NCBI GenBank assembly: GCA_013076295.1 | Contig: RQOL01000876.1 | Location: 124,001 to 188,000 of the forward strand | From: Sanderia malayensis | Taxonomy: Eukaryota > Cnidaria > Scyphozoa > Semaeostomeae > Pelagiidae | Length of the DNA: 64,000 nt | Reading direction: 5' to 3' | Shown here: positions 1 through 9,721 of the stretch, piece after piece | Layout of the letters: the number at the start of each line of letters is the position of its first letter | Position numbering within the stretch: the stretch's first letter is position 1 | Made by a program: the position numbers and the translations under genes | The notes under the pieces: model-generated | What the model saw: only the letters and a program-made list of their open reading frames with translations | The model's database searches: none | Told to the model about the DNA's origin: nothing

Positions 1-563
1 CAATGTTTCTTGATAATAGATGGACAGGCGAGCGCAGCGAGCTAACCCATTGTAAGTGGGGTTGAAAGAGACATGAGCGAAGCGAATGCAGCGCACGAAG
101 TGCGCCCTATCAGTCAATGTTTCTTGGTAATAGATAGACAGGCGAGCGCAGCGAGTTAACACATTGTACGCGGGGTTCAAAGAGGCATGAGCGAAGCGAA
201 TGCAGCGCACGAAGTGCGCCCTATCAGTCAATGTTTCTTGATAATAGATAGACAGGCGAGCGCAGCGAGCTAACCCATTGTAAGTGGGGTTGAAAGGGGC
301 ATGATCGAAGCGAATGCAGCGCACGAATTGCGCCCTATCAGTCAATGTTTCTTGATAATAGATAGACAGGCGAGCGCAGCGAGCTAACCCATTGAACGTG
401 GGTTGAAAGAGGCATGAGCGAAGCGAATGCAGCGCACGAAGTGCGCCCTATCAGTCAATGTTTCTTGATAATAGATAGACAGGCGAGCGCAGCGAGCTAA
501 CCCATTGTACGTGGGGTTGAAAGAGGCATGAGCGAAAGCGAATGCAGCGCACGAAGTGCGCCA
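1..563 (+). repeat. 114-bp satellite array inside a Helitron 3' region
   Basis: Four full units and one partial unit start at 1, 115, 229, 343 and 456, each beginning CAATGTTTCTTGATAATAGA and ending in GCGCACGAAGTGCGCC, a short perfect hairpin. Units differ by a few substitutions and small indels. The same unit recurs in reverse orientation at 2880-3400 and 62700-62935, and forward at 42190-42665 and 63614-63760, each time next to a Helitron-type terminus. It is therefore part of the mobile element rather than a fixed chromosomal satellite. The element's left part lies outside the window. Confidence 0.93.
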
Positions 564-628
564 ACCAGATTAAGCCTTTTTTACTTGACGGGCTGGGGCG
601 AACGAGCGAAGCGAGTGATGACCCCTAG
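564..628 (+). mobile_element. Helitron 3' terminus, type I
   Basis: The satellite runs into CCAACCAGATTAAGC, a T-run, ACTTGACGGGCTGGGG and finally TGATGACCCCTAG. The next base is T, as expected for rolling-circle Helitrons that insert between A and T and end in CTRR. GGGG and CCCC flank the last 30 bases and could form a small stem. The same terminus occurs reversed at 2840 and 29982 and forward at 25372 and 62300. Confidence 0.85.
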
Positions 629-1570
629 TGATTACTAATAAATGAATAATCCTTGTAAATTACAATACAATACTTACAGCCAATGCAGTGGAAAATGCAG
701 GGTTTAATAAATCATCTGCGTCAAAATCAAGATAGTCCATACTGTCGAATTCTGACTGGAAACCAGCATCCTTGGTCGAAAATTCAATAAATAAGTTCGC
801 AATATATTTATCAATATTTTTGAAATGTTGAAAATAACTTGAAATGTATCTAAATCTCCAAGCTTTTTGTTATCATCAAGGGCGCTGGATGGGCTAATAT
901 CTGTGCTTCAGCGCTGCCTGCACACCTTCTTTCACCTAGTGGCTGTTGCTATGCATGGTTGTTAAGTGCAACCGAAAAGGTCAATATGTATTATTACACA
1001 TAGTCGTAAAAATTGATGAAACATATCTGGTAGATTGTTCTGATAAGCTAAAAATATAGTAAAAATGTCTCCTTCAGTAAATAGTAATTCCAGATAGTAT
1101 ACACCAATTACATTACACGTCCTCGAGAGGTCTGGAACTAGTTTTTGGGTGAAAAATTATTTCACCCTCAGCATATTCGATTGTATTCAGTGGCGTAGAT
1201 AGAGGCGGGTCAGGTGGGCCAAAAGAACCCTTGTGCTAAACTGCCCTTTTGTCTGAAAATTACTGATCTTGTGGCAAAATAAATATCTTTTTACGTTCAG
1301 TTCTAGCTAATTTCCGTATCTTATACCCTTAGTCTTCAAGAAAAAAATATGTTTATTCAATTTTTGTCGGAAAATTTAAATTTATGGCCCCCTCTATAAA
1401 ATTTCCTATCCACGCCATTGACAGTATTGGCATTGTAATCCTATAAGTATACACTCATGTTTTCGTATTTTCCATGTTTATATCTTCTTGACGTAGTCTG
1501 TAATGTTTGGAACAGCTTTCCTAGCTCCTGTAAGTACTAACATAGTCAATAGAAGGGAGGATGGTCTGGA
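629..1570. other. AT-rich stretch without recognised feature
   Basis: No convincing open reading frame, RNA gene or repeat is seen here. It contains scattered poly-T and poly-A runs only. It may be flanking sequence of the P-like transposon that follows. Confidence 0.5.
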
Positions 1571-1762
1571 AACCTATTGTTCTTTCCCTCGCGATGTTAT
1601 TGTTTGAGAAAAGATGAGATCACGTGGTGTTCAATGTGCACAATGAAAGTGCACAGTGCAAGGCACCAACACGTAGACATTTGTACCAGTAGAATAATCT
1701 GTAAAGTTTGTGTTATTTGGGTCTTGTTGATATTTATTGGATGTTGTTATGTTTCAATAACG

Positions 1763-2843
1763 ATGTCTGGCGATAATTGTGCAGTTAACCAATGTGGAAC
1801 TAGCCGGCGAACCAAAGGAATTGGGCTTTTCAAAGTGCAATGGCGTTGAGAATTTCTTCATTTTTTGAAGAAATACCATGTTGAAGATGACAGTTTCAAA
1901 CTTCAATTGGCTGCAAATACCTTGCATGTTGTGAGAAGCAATTCAGACCAGACAAAATTGAAATTTGTAAGTTGTTTTTTTTCATCATTCTTTTTAATGA
2001 TATATGTTTATTATATAATGTATATTATTGAATTTTTCTTTTTTGAAACAGCTAATGGAGAAAAGATGACAAAGAGAATCTCAAAAAAGGGGCAATTCCA
2101 TCAGAAAATGAATCAATATTTGAGGTAAAAAGAGAGTTTCAAAGTGGGTGTTGAAAAATTAAAAATTGGAAGAGACTGAATATGATGATATCGCTGTGAT
2201 GCTTTACTCACGCAGCCATTTGTTCTGCCAAAATCCAAACTTTTGTTTGACGAAAGCCTGAGCTATACAATTTCTGTTCTTGGGCATTTTATTCCCTACA
2301 ATTAATTTCTTTATAAAGAGTTTAAAAGATCAATCAGAAAAATCACAGTTTCAGATTTGATTTCAAAATGGATTCCTTTAAAATATGTAGAGGCTTGGGA
2401 AGCTTTACTGAGAATGCAGTCAGGCATGTGGTTCTCATTGAATTCAACCCCTTCGAGCAAGAAGCATCAAGCACACCATTTCCTTGTGAAGAATTTATTA
2501 GGGCTAAAAACTTTGAGGTTTTAGTTGTGGCTGCTGCTGGGGATTACGTATGTACCAATTGTCAGGATGCAGAGCAGAAAAAAGTGCTGCTAAAAGGAAA
2601 TCAAGGGCTAAACGTTTTACTCCAGCTCAAGCAAAGGTTCTACTTAAAGCAACTTCAGTGGAAAAAATAAGGCTTGCTTTACAAGAAAGTCGCCTGATGG
2701 AGAAAGAGCTTACAAAAGAGGTCACAAGAATGAAGCTAGAGATTGTAAAATGCAGCAAACCTGTTAATGATGAGCTGAGCACAGATCAATTAAAAATTAT
2801 TGATACTCGTGGGGTAAAGATGACACCTTTAAGAAACTACTAG
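1763..2843 (+). pseudogene. THAP-domain protein of a P-like DNA transposon, 5' part, broken
   Basis: The piece starts with MSGDNCAVNQCG, the C-x4-C opening typical of the zinc-dependent THAP DNA-binding domain. It continues in another frame with KKYHVEDDSFKLQL, which matches the usual position of the THAP helix. Between 2200 and 2670 there is a degraded middle region. The last ORF (2550-2843) is lysine/glutamate rich and reads as a coiled coil with the KRKS..A..L..S.EKIR pattern seen next to THAP domains in invertebrate P-like transposons. Several frameshifts and stops make it non-functional. It stops exactly where the Helitron terminus at 2840 begins, so it was interrupted by that insertion. 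The later transposase domains may correspond to 8640-9190. Confidence 0.6.
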
Positions 2844-2925
2844 GGGTCATCACTTGCCTTGCTCATTCGCCCAAACCTGTCAAGTAAAACAACTTATTTT
2901 GGTTGGCGCACTTCGTGTGCTGCAT
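2840..2925 (-). mobile_element. Helitron 3' terminus, minus strand
   Basis: Read on the minus strand the sequence ends ATGACCCCTAG and is followed by T (complement of A2839). The adjacent minus-strand sequence carries the CAAGT/ACTTGAC and TTGGCGCAC signatures of the type I terminus. It is more diverged than the copies at 628 and 29982. It marks the end of a minus-strand Helitron that extends rightward. Confidence 0.8.
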
Positions 2926-3400
2926 TCGCTTATGCTCATGCCTCTTTTCACCGCAAGTACAATGGGTTAGCTCACTGTGCTCCCCTGTCTATTGATGATC
3001 AAGAAACATTGACTGATAGGGCGCACTTTGTGTGCTGCATTTGCTTACCCTCATGCTTCTTTCAAACCCATGTACAATGGGTTAGCTTCCTGCGCTTGCC
3101 TGTCAACTTACTATAAAAAAGCATTGACTGATAGGGTGCACTTCGTGCACTGCATTCGCTTATGCTCATGCCTCGTTCAACTCCAAGTACAATGGGTTAG
3201 CTGGCTGCAGTCGCCTGTCTATTTCTTGTCAAAAAACCCTGACTGCAGGGCGCACTTCGTGCACTGCATTTGTTTTCGCTCATGCCTCTTTCAACCCCAC
3301 GTACAATGGTTTACCTTGCTGCGCTCGCCTGAGTATCTTACGTGTGATGGGTGGGCTTGCTCCGCTCGCCTGAGTATTTGCATTTGGTCATGCTTGGAGA
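2905..3400 (-). repeat. 114-bp satellite, reverse orientation, diverged
   Basis: About four units of the same repeat as 1-563, reverse complemented, with landmarks GGCGCACTTCGTG and CAATGGGTTAGCT. Divergence is clearly higher than in the left array, indicating an older copy. Short ORFs crossing it merely translate the repeat. Confidence 0.85.
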
Positions 3401-3404
3401 TAGT

Positions 3405-4314
3405 ACAGAGCACTTTAGGGGTGTATGAATAAAGTTTTCCCTCCTTTTGGCAAAATAAGCCTCTTATTGGTGATTTTTACATTGACATGCAATATTGGAT
3501 CATAAGATGGCAATTGACCTTTGAAAGCACAAAACTTTTGGTAAAGGAAGAGTGAAAGGTTGAATGAATGTAATTGTAACTGTGGGTAGGTCAGCAGAAC
3601 AATAAACTCTAATTTTACTAATATATATATGCCATAACAGATGAGCATTGATTTTGTGCAAGTATTGCAGTTGACTTCCAAGGATGAAAGTAATACATTG
3701 TTATTTCACCAGTGTCCCATATGAGTCTGTTATAATTAGGCATTAACCACGTACACAAAAAAGCTAATTAAACTGCATTGTGATTGAAACTTACATAAAC
3801 AGAGTTCTCCTTCCATGAGTTTTTCAAGGGTTTCATTGACTTTTCATGCATAGTGTAGTTAATGTTTTTTCAGTCATTTCACATTTGCATGGTGTGAATA
3901 GCAAGTATTAGTGACATTGACAGCTTGGGTTAAGCACTTTAGTATTTGTTTCACTAAGAGTCATCTAGGAAAAAGGGAATGATTCATAATCAATTAAATG
4001 ACCATATGATAGTTAAAGGATATAGGACAACATGATAGTTGTGTAGCCATATTAATCAATAGTCCTTGTGGATTACGTGGGAAAAGATGTTTGAAATGCA
4101 AAATGGGTGATAATTAAATATCAATATCCATCATTAATCATCAATATTGAAGATAAAAATTGTTTAATGGGGATGTCAATATATTTTGCTTGTTACACAC
4201 GGAGGCAATGAACGGTAAGGAATCCATAAATTGGTAAACACTTCAAGAATCATTTTAAATCCAAGCTAACACTGGCACACATGTAATCATGGCATAAAAC
4301 ATTTATTTTGGAAG
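3405..4314 (-). mobile_element. Helitron 3' non-coding region, homologous to 30190-31390
   Basis: Long stretches align by eye with 30190-31390, for example TGGTGTGAATAGCAA, AGTGACATTGACAGCTT and GGCAATGAAC. Both copies lie beside a type I Helitron 3' end in the same orientation, so this is the family's long 3' untranslated region. No helicase coding is seen here. Identity is far below that of the younger elements in this window. Confidence 0.7.
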
Positions 4315-4322
4315 CAAGTAAA
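4315..4322. repeat. 8-bp target-site duplication, left copy
   Basis: CAAGTAAA here is repeated exactly at 4774-4781, immediately flanking the hAT-type MITE. Confidence 0.9.
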
Positions 4323-4773
4323 CAGGGTTGCCAGATTGAATTCTATAAAAATCCCAAAAATCCCAGAATGCAATAAACTTGCTAAAAAAATCCCGAGATA
4401 TATTTTGCTGTTTTCCGATGACGTAATTCACCACCGGAACGAGATTTTTACCTCTTGGTAACGAATTTCTACGAAATTCCTTTCAATGTTCTTCACACAT
4501 TTTTTTCTTTGCGGCCTTTTTTGTCCCATTCCTATCGATGAATCCTACTTTCGGATGGTGATTGACAAGGTGTGAATCAAATTTGCTGCTCTTAAACTAT
4601 GAATTCTGTATTTTCCTGGTTGAAATGATAAAGGAAAACGCTTGTAATCTCTTCTCTAGAAATCCCGAGATCTTCCCCGAGATTTTTTGCCCAAAATTAA
4701 ATCCCGAGGAAAATCCCAACAGCCCTGAATTTTCCCGAGATCTCGGGATAAAATCCCGAATCTGGCAACCTTG
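4323..4773. mobile_element. hAT-type MITE with 8-bp target duplication
   Basis: A 451-bp element bounded by inverted ends CAGGGTTGCCAGATT and AATCTGGCAACCTTG (one mismatch). It is flanked on both sides by CAAGTAAA (4315-4322 and 4774-4781). An 8-bp duplication and a CAGGG-like terminus are characteristic of hAT elements. The interior holds many copies of the motif AAATCCCGAG in both orientations and has no coding capacity. It sits inside the Helitron 3' non-coding region, so it is younger than that Helitron. Confidence 0.9.
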
Positions 4774-4781
4774 CAAGTAAA

Positions 4782-5310
4782 CTATAAAGGTATAAAACAA
4801 CAAATCTAAATTTTCGATTTCGTGGCAATCAGTAAAGTAAAGTTTGCATGGCTCAACCAAAATTAAGATGGTTTAACAACTTGAGGAAATTGAATTCGGA
4901 ATAAGTTAAAAATAAGATATTGCAAAGTATCTTACAGATAAATAAGTGTATTACCTGTAAGATACATTGAAAATGTCCCCTGAAAATTTGGAAATAGTTT
5001 CGCAACTATAAGTTGTCCTCTTTGGTGATCTTTTTGTGATGCCAAGCCAATCTGTTTCAAATTTGTATATCAAAAGTTAGCGGTGTTACCGGTGGCCATT
5101 AATGGAAAAGAGGCCAAAGTATTTTTAATGCACCATAACGACCTCGTTTCAATGGTGGATAAAGTGGTATTGTTCGCAAAGAAGAACTGCAGAAATGCAT
5201 CTCGTTAACAACGGACATTCATGAAGTTCAATAAATTTGAACAGAGATACATTAATCCGACATTGTTTTGGTATATAACATATTAGTACATAAACGGTAA
5301 TAAATTAAGT
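4782..5310. other. AT-rich stretch without recognised gene
   Basis: No ORF or repeat of note is recognised. It lies between the hAT MITE and the viral-like protease remnant and may belong to either older element. Confidence 0.4.
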
Positions 5311-5319
5311 ATCATTGAT

Positions 5320-6722
5320 GATAGCTTCAATTATGTGCTACACACGGCTATAAAATTAACTCCTAATCATTTATCAGATATATTAGGAGTTAATTACATT
5401 TATAATAGTTCACAATATCAAGACTTGTGGAGTGTGTTGTGTGGGTATTATTGTATGCACTTGGTGAGCAAAAGTATTGCACCACCTGATAAAAAATGGC
5501 GTCTAGAAGTGGCCCTAGGCCTGAGCAAGAAATTTTACATAACAATATAAAACTACAAAACGGGTTTCAATAGCAAATTTCTTTGGCATAAATATACTCA
5601 AAATTACATAAATTTTCAAACGAAAAACAATAATTTAAACTATGACATATCATTTTATAATAATATTAAAAGAAAACTGCAAAGAGGAAAATGTTCGAGT
5701 AATTAAAACGTTGAAAAAGTTGAGTAATTAAAACGTGAATAATTATAATTTCTTTTACTCAAAGCCACGCAAATTCTCTCTCATTTAAAAGAGAATGTGA
5801 TCAAATTTTGAAAAATGCAAACATTTTTCATGTAACTGTCTTGACCTTTTAGAATTCAAGGTTTTAAGTCTTTGTTTAGCATTCTCGGAACGTGATTTGA
5901 CAAATCCGATTTTTCCATAATTTTTTTAGGAGTAAGAAAAAGAAGGTTAGATGCCATCAGAGAAAATCTGACATGAATATTCCTATAATTTGTTTCAAAT
6001 ACTACAATTTGATATAATTTTTAAAGGCCTAATATTTTCTAAAGTGAACGAAAATTTTATTTTTCAAAACCCATTGTGAAATTTGAGAAACAAAACATGT
6101 GCTTCCCAAGTTGTAAACAAAGACTTAAACCTTGAATTCTAAAAGGTCAAGACAGTTACATGAACAATTTTTACATTTTTCAAAATTTGAAAACATTCTC
6201 TTTTACATGAGAGAGAATTTGCGTGGGTTTGAGTAAAAGAAATTATAATTATTCGCGTTTTAATTACTCAACTTCAATAAATTTTTGTGAACATTTTTTA
6301 AGGGACCTCTTCGCAGTTTTCTTTTAATATTATTATAAAATAATCTGATATAGTTTAAATTATTTTTTTCGTTTGAAAATTTATGAAATTGTGAGTATAT
6401 TTATGCCAAAGAAATTTGCTATTGAAACCTGTTTGGTAGTTTTATATTGTTATGTAAATTTTCCTGCTCAGGCCTAGGGCCATTTCTAGACGCAATTTTT
6501 ATCAGGTGGTGCAATACCTTTGCTCACTAAGTGTATATTGTTTATCTATTCATTGGAATGTACTCTCTGGGGCTAAGTGGAATAGCTGGATTAGATGGTT
6601 TTACTGCTTTTTTTGGTCTATGCAAAAGAAAATTTGTAACTGATACTGATATTAGACTAAATCATCATGTTTTATGTAAGAATTGGTATAAGGTTGAGCA
6701 TGATGTTATCCCATTAGGTTAA
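5320..6722 (+). pseudogene. Adenain-like cysteine protease remnant, split by a MITE
   Basis: The left part (5335-5457) contains NSSQYQD followed by SVLCGYYC, the Gln...Cys-Gly signature of the adenovirus-type (C5) maturation protease carried by Polintons and adintoviruses. Coding sequence is interrupted directly after the CGYYC motif by the foldback element at 5458-6533 and seems to continue in 6534-6720. No upstream histidine region was clearly identified, so the gene is also likely 5' truncated. In viruses this enzyme cleaves capsid precursors; here it cannot be made intact. The alternative is a Ulp1/SUMO-type protease from another transposon, which shares the fold. The nearby PLA2-like ORF favours the viral-element reading. 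Confidence 0.5.
5458..6533. mobile_element. 1.08-kb foldback MITE with long inverted arms
   Basis: The ends CACTTGGTGAGCAAAAGTAT and, reversed, CACTTAGTGAGCAAAGGTAT begin inverted arms that can be followed for at least 250 bp per side, through GGCCCTAGGCCTGAGCA and TTTCAATAGCAAATTTC. The arms meet around 5900-6100, which is itself palindromic (AGAATTCAAGGTTTTAAGTC and its complement), so nearly the whole element is a foldback. Flanks suggest a short duplication (TAT or TA). There is no coding capacity. It interrupts the protease ORF. One arm of the same family lies at 10560-10690. Confidence 0.85.
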
Positions 6723-6768
6723 AGTATGATATAATGTATTAGTATGAACGGTTACCCTACAATTTGTT

Positions 6769-7162
6769 TTGGATTATCTAAAAGAAAATTATAACCAATC
6801 TGTTGATGATCAGATTCCAAAAAGCTCTATGGTTTATAAATTATTATATTTCAGTGAATTTAATAAACTAATAACAATAAAAACAATATTGGATACATAT
6901 AATGGAGAAATTGGTTTGATTGGTCCGGGTAATGGTTGTTTTACGTATATATTGGAAGATCTCTTTGGAAAGTCGCGATGTTGTCATCTACATAGTGCTT
7001 TCCATGATGCTTATGGGCATTTTTTTCAAAAAGTATCGAAAAGGTCGGGGATATTGTTATGTTATACCTGAACTTATAACACCATATTGTTTAAAAAATT
7101 CTCCTATTTTAGGGCATATATCACGTTTCATTTGGAGTATTAAAAATAGTAGACAATATTAA
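6769..7162 (+). pseudogene. PLA2-like ORF of a viral-type element, frameshifted
   Basis: The ORF carries GPGNG followed about 25 residues later by a His-Asp pair (FHDAYG). This is the arrangement of the calcium-loop and catalytic His-Asp of phospholipase A2-type domains, which parvovirus VP1 and some adintoviruses use for membrane escape. The frame shifts around 7020-7040, with the second half read in the frame of 6920-7162. Its position just after the protease remnant fits a Polinton/adintovirus-like gene block. The assignment rests on two short motifs only and needs profile confirmation. Confidence 0.35.
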
Positions 7163-7329
7163 GATAATTGAAAATTATTTAAAAATAGTTCCTATTATTA
7201 TATAATGAGTATAAAGAAAACATAAGCAAAACTTCAGAAAGAACAAAACTTCATTATAGTTGATTTTCTGATATTGACACAAATCTGATTACTTTTAATA
7301 ACCTTAACGAAAATAATTATGGTGGAAGT

Positions 7330-7610
7330 TATGTCACCTTGCGCTATGGTGCAAAAAACTCTAAGTATGTTATGATGCTCGCAAATGCCCATTTGGTCTA
7401 AGTACTAATACACAAGATGTGAGTAAAACCAAAGACATGGGAAAGTATCCTAAGGATGAGAAAGTTATAGGATATAGGACTTCTATTAGTTTCAAAGATG
7501 ATTATCTTAATGACCCATATTATTATAAGGCATGTAAGCTTGATGATTTTTTATGGAAAAGTGTATTTAAAAGTCAGTACTCTGGGGACTTGGTGGTTCC
7601 AAGAAAGTGA
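7330..7610 (+). CDS. Unrecognised ORF in the viral-like block
   Basis: An ORF from about 7419 (perhaps starting further upstream) to 7610 encodes 63 or more residues rich in Lys, Asp and Tyr, with CPFGLSTNTQD just before the listed start and a segment YLNDPYYYKACKLDDFLW. I do not recognise it. It ends five bases before the next ORF begins in another frame, so the two could be one frameshifted gene. Base composition matches its viral-like neighbours. Confidence 0.35.
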
Positions 7611-8110
7611 AAGTTGATCGCGCTTTAATCGTTGATTATGATGATAAAGGTGATCGGGGTAAATGGAAGCGAATGGTGAAATATGCTTGTAAAATCGATA
7701 AACAAACCAAGAATTGTATCTACCAAGACTATACGCCATGTCTGGATTTTGGTATTACTACATCTAGTGCTGATGATATAGAAGATGATGATGGTTTATT
7801 CCATGCTCTAGCTACATTTAAGACACGCCTCTTTGATGTAGTAGGTGATAAAATTCCTAATGTTGGTACAGAAAATATTGATGATGTTTTACCAAATTGG
7901 TCTCGTATTAGTATAATGGCTATATGGTCAGGTATCTCCCTTGGTACATATGGTGCTAGCATTAAGCGGAAGGTTCAACAAATCCGTGTTTTCCGAAGAG
8001 CAGGTTTTGATAACGATGAATGTCTGCTTGATAGTGAAGATGATGGAGTTTTCAGTGATGATCTAGTATATGAAAATCCATTCAATAATGTTCCTAAATT
8101 TTGTAAGTAA
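7607..8110 (+). CDS. Acidic ORF, possible late protein of the viral-like element
   Basis: 167 codons, open throughout. The N-terminal half is basic, the centre and C-terminus are acidic (runs such as DDIEDDDG and DSEDDGVFSDD). A central segment, WSRISIMAIWSGISLGTYG, resembles in outline the W-x-G-x5-G pattern of small conserved proteins in large dsDNA viruses and Polintons, but this is only a visual impression. It is the longest open frame in the 5-8 kb block. Downstream there are repeated TTTGTAAGTAAA motifs but no clear poly(A) context. Confidence 0.45.
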   Translation: MKVDRALIVDYDDKGDRGKWKRMVKYACKIDKQTKNCIYQDYTPCLDFGITTSSADDIEDDDGLFHALATFKTRLFDVVGDKIPNVGTENIDDVLPNWSRISIMAIWSGISLGTYGASIKRKVQQIRVFRRAGFDNDECLLDSEDDGVFSDDLVYENPFNNVPKFCK

Positions 8111-8630
8111 ACTTTAGCACAAGCTTTGGAATAAACTTTGTAAGTAAATTTTGTAAGTAAACTTTACTTCAAGAATTTAAAATATGCAATTTATTTATCT
8201 AACTTCCTATTCCATTCCATTATGTTGAGGTTTTTCCTTTGCTTAAAATTAAATGAAATTTGTTTCGTTGTGATTGGTTGAAAAAGGGTATTTCTCTTCT
8301 CTTATTCTATGTTGAGGTTTTTCCATCAAAATTAAAAATAGTAATTTATATTATTATTATTTAAAATTACTTAAAAAGAATAATTCATATTATATGTGGA
8401 GTACTCAAAAAATTAATTTCGATGTTTTTCCCCTTTACCTAAAATTGGAAAATTAAATGAAACTTGATGGGGGCATTTGGGGGATATTTTTAAATGCGTT
8501 TCAAATATTTTTATGGGAAATTTGTGGGGAAAAATTTAATTGAAGAATGCCTTTCAAGCTCTATATATATAACTACTCAGGTATATCTTTTTTTAGTGAT
8601 GCTTCTCACTTGATCAAAACTTCCTGTCTA
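8111..8630. other. Very AT-rich intergenic stretch
   Basis: There are simple TTATTATTATT and TTTTTCC tracts and no recognisable coding. It may contain the junction between the Helitron/viral-like insertion and the resumed P-like transposon. Confidence 0.4.
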
Positions 8631-8639
8631 ATTCAGGAT

Positions 8640-9195
8640 CAGGCAAGAATTCTCGAGGCATGTGGAATAATGGTTTGCACCAATTATGGGGACATATCTC
8701 TGATATGTATTACAAGGATTTGGAAAATGGCCTGAATCTTCTTCCAAAGCTAAAAATAGATCATATTCAGTTGGACTCGTTTTTCAGAATGAGAATGAAC
8801 CTTGCCGCACAAGTGTTTATTCAGACAATGGCAAATATCATTAACACCTTTGGCCCTGCCGATGCTGTAGAAAATGCAACTTTTTGCAAGATGCTTGATC
8901 AGTTTTTTGATTGTGTGAACGTAAGATCTCTCCATGAGTGCTATAAGATGATAAACCATATCTTCTTCCTTACAAGAGCCAAGACGATGAAAGACTGGTT
9001 CAGCTCAAAGGAACCAGTCTCACATTTCTATCATATCTAAATTCTTGGAAGGAAAATATGAAGGAAAGACCTGGGGAGTTTACAGATTCTGAGAGAGTAA
9101 TAATGATGATTTGACTTTTTAGGTCCAGGCATGAATTATGTCCTTTCCAACAGATTCTGTCAAGACCCCCTTAAAGAATATTTGGGGAAGCAGCA
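8640..9195 (+). pseudogene. P-like transposase fragment (central/C-terminal domains)
   Basis: The 8660-9040 ORF holds MWNNGLHQLWGHISDMYY, then NLAAQVF and MLDQFFDCVNVRS, hallmarks of the catalytic half of P/THAP9-like transposases in invertebrates. After a stop the sequence continues in shifted frames with RPGEFTDS and then FCQDPLKEYLGKQ-like coding near 9145-9195. It is the paralogue of the minus-strand copy at 43481-44212, which has [15 protein letters not shown] at the same place. At 9195 it is cut off by Helitron/satellite sequence. It is inactive. Confidence 0.65.
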
Positions 9196-9327
9196 GTGCA
9201 CGAAGTGTGCCAACCGCAGTCGAGCGTAGTGAGAAAACCCATTGTATGTCGGGTTGAAAGAAGTGTGCCAACCACATTAAGTTTTTTTCACTTGCACTCT
9301 TTCTGAAAGCGAGCACCCCAGCTGGTA
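9196..9327 (+). mobile_element. Helitron 3' end, type II, short and diverged
   Basis: It contains GTGCACGAAGTGTGCCAACC, a satellite fragment, then CCACATTAAG, a T-run, CACTTGC, GAAAGCGAGC and ends CTGGTAG followed by T. This corresponds to the second terminus type seen at 42749 and 63818. It abuts the P-like fragment directly, so a Helitron is inserted in, or has truncated, that gene. Confidence 0.6.
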
Positions 9328-9720
9328 GTGATATATACAATGAGTACTAAAACATCAATATTAAAATCTAAGAATTGTGTGAATTTTAGTTTACTGTGGC
9401 TGGTCTTCATTTTGAGATCCTTCATTTTGGTATTTGCGTTAGTCAAGGGAAATTGTGTAAAAGACAGACACATTTATGCTATTGGGAGTAAAAGCATGAA
9501 ATTTGGCACAGGGGTAGTAAATAATGAAGTAGGTCAGATTCCAGCCTGGACCCACCCAAAACTCTTGTGCTGATGTCTTTTACGGACCAGAATGGCACGC
9601 CCATATGGAAAAAATTAAGTCATCAAAAGCTTAGTTTCTTTAATTTTTCTGAAATAGTATCATGAACAGAGCAAAAAATGTTGAAGCAAGAAATTAATAT
9701 ATTCTATACTAAGCGAGTTA
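9328..9720. other. Stretch without recognised feature
   Basis: Only short ORFs with no recognisable motif. Nothing else seen. Confidence 0.4.
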
Positions 9721-9721
9721 T

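Noticed and set aside
6769..7162. Parvovirus-derived VP1 copy
   Set aside because: A PLA2-like motif alone is not enough. No parvoviral NS1 or capsid motif was seen, and the adjacent adenain-like protease fits a Polinton/adintovirus-like origin better.
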